A stretch of 64,000 nucleotides of DNA, taken from the NCBI RefSeq assembly GCF_002929375.1, contig NZ_PJIP01000004.1:124001-188000 (forward strand), in the 5' to 3' direction. This document shows positions 63,459 through 64,000 of the stretch, piece after piece (position 1 is the stretch's first letter; the number at the start of each line of letters is the position of its first letter). The position numbers and the translations under genes were made by a program. The DNA is from Arthrobacter sp. DWC3 (GTDB lineage Bacteria > Actinomycetota > Actinomycetes > Actinomycetales > Micrococcaceae). Under the pieces are notes generated by a model. That model was not told the origin of the DNA, did no database searches, and saw only the letters and a program-made list of their open reading frames with translations.

Positions 63459-64000
63459 CTAAACGACAGTCCCCATGGTACCCGCGGGCACCTGATTCCC
63501 CTGCCGTCGTGCGGGGAGGCGCCGTTCTTGTCCGCGACGCGGTGGAAAGGGTATGCGGTCCAGATCGGCCGCCGCCACGACGCCCACGCGACCGGCCGTG
63601 GCGCGGGCCTGGGACGCGAGCACGTCGACGTCGACGTACCGGGAGGAGAAGTGGGTGAGCACGAGCGTCCCCGCGTTCCCGCCCGCGGCGATCGCACCCG
63701 CCTGCCCCGCCGTGAGGTGCCGGTACTGCTCGGCGAGGGCGGCGTCGTCGTCGCTGAACGTCGATTCCGAGACCAGGAGGTCGGCGCCGTCCGCGAGTGC
63801 CTCGGCGCCGTCGCACACCGCGGTGTCCATGACGAAGGCGAAGCGCCGGCCGGCGCGGTGCTCGCTGACGTCCTCCAGCCGGACGCCGCGGAGGGAGCCC
63901 TCGCGCTGCACGCGGCCGACGTCGGCCCCGGCGATGCCGGCGGCGGCGAGCCGCTCGGGAAGGAAGCCACGCCCGTCGGGTTCGGTGAGCCGGTAGCCGT
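63459..64000 (-). CDS. rnz: Ribonuclease Z / metallo-beta-lactamase family (N-terminus outside window)
   Basis: The last 180 residues are visible; the metal-binding HxHxDH half lies beyond the right edge. What remains matches the C-terminal half of RNase Z: FAFVMDTAVCDGAEALADGA, LLVSESTFSDDDAALAEQYR, GQAGAIAAGGNAGTLVLTH followed by FSSRY. RNase Z trims the 3' end of tRNA precursors. After the usual ending near DLDRIPFP there is a short basic extension. Since the window cuts it, the name rests on the C-terminal part. Confidence 0.8.
   Translation of the reverse strand, partial: GYRLTEPDGRGFLPERLAAAGIAGADVGRVQREGSLRGVRLEDVSEHRAGRRFAFVMDTAVCDGAEALADGADLLVSESTFSDDDAALAEQYRHLTAGQAGAIAAGGNAGTLVLTHFSSRYVDVDVLASQARATAGRVGVVAAADLDRIPFPPRRGQERRLPARRQGNQVPAGTMGTVV

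Overview
The window is a gene-dense, very GC-rich (around 70 %) actinobacterial chromosome segment. Gene content and order point to the Micrococcaceae (Arthrobacter and relatives): an RNase E/G gene followed by rplU-rpmA-obg-proB-proA-nadD-rsfS, a DUF4193 zinc protein, a class Ib ribonucleotide reductase (nrdHIEF), two MmyB-type XRE regulators, DUF2252 and GAF-ANTAR proteins. No phage, transposon, insertion sequence or CRISPR array was seen. The placement is inferred from gene content only.

Layout. 1-4.8 kb: two RCK/TrkA proteins (the first cut by the window edge), a divergent APC transporter and an RNA methyltransferase. 4.9-10.8 kb: dxs and a large RNase E/G with a long structured 5' leader. 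10.9-19.4 kb: ribosomal L21 and L27, Obg GTPase, proline synthesis (proB, proA), NAD synthesis (nadD), rsfS, a histidine phosphatase and tRNA-Ala(GGC). 19.8-26.8 kb: small and poorly known genes, including a cupin with its core deleted, a leaderless 12-codon ORF coupled to a small gene, a PLP decarboxylase and several unknowns. 26.8-30.2 kb: a DUF4193 gene, then a pnuC-nadR-nrtR operon preceded by a perfect palindrome, a self-contained NAD-salvage module with its own regulator. 30.2-38.9 kb: secreted proteins, two XRE/MmyB regulators each divergent from an enzyme gene, SDR enzymes and an App1-like phosphatase. 39-42.5 kb: metF-metE with a structured leader. 42.6-47.1 kb: an SDR, a LysR regulator, a cyclopropane fatty acid synthase and the wreck of a second such methyltransferase. 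47.4-51.7 kb: nrdHIEF behind two NrdR-like boxes and closed by a strong terminator. 51.8-54.8 kb: a DeoR/DUF4406/racemase operon and a tandem GNAT protein. 54.9-64 kb: an MFS/TetR divergent pair around a 29-bp operator, a CbxX-type AAA ATPase, a DUF2252 protein, a second MFS transporter with a GNAT gene, a GAF-ANTAR regulator and a partial RNase Z.

Recurring themes. Several genes have a TA/CAnnnT -10 hexamer 6-7 nt before the start codon, implying leaderless transcripts. ATGA/GTGA stop-start overlaps couple many genes (TrkA pair, rsfS/phosphatase, pnuC/nadR/nrtR/91-aa protein, nrdI/nrdE, DUF4406/racemase, MFS/GNAT). The least explained signals are the leaders of the RNase E gene and of metF, and the DeoR/DUF4406/racemase operon. 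Functions are assigned by recognising motifs in translated sequence, without database searches.
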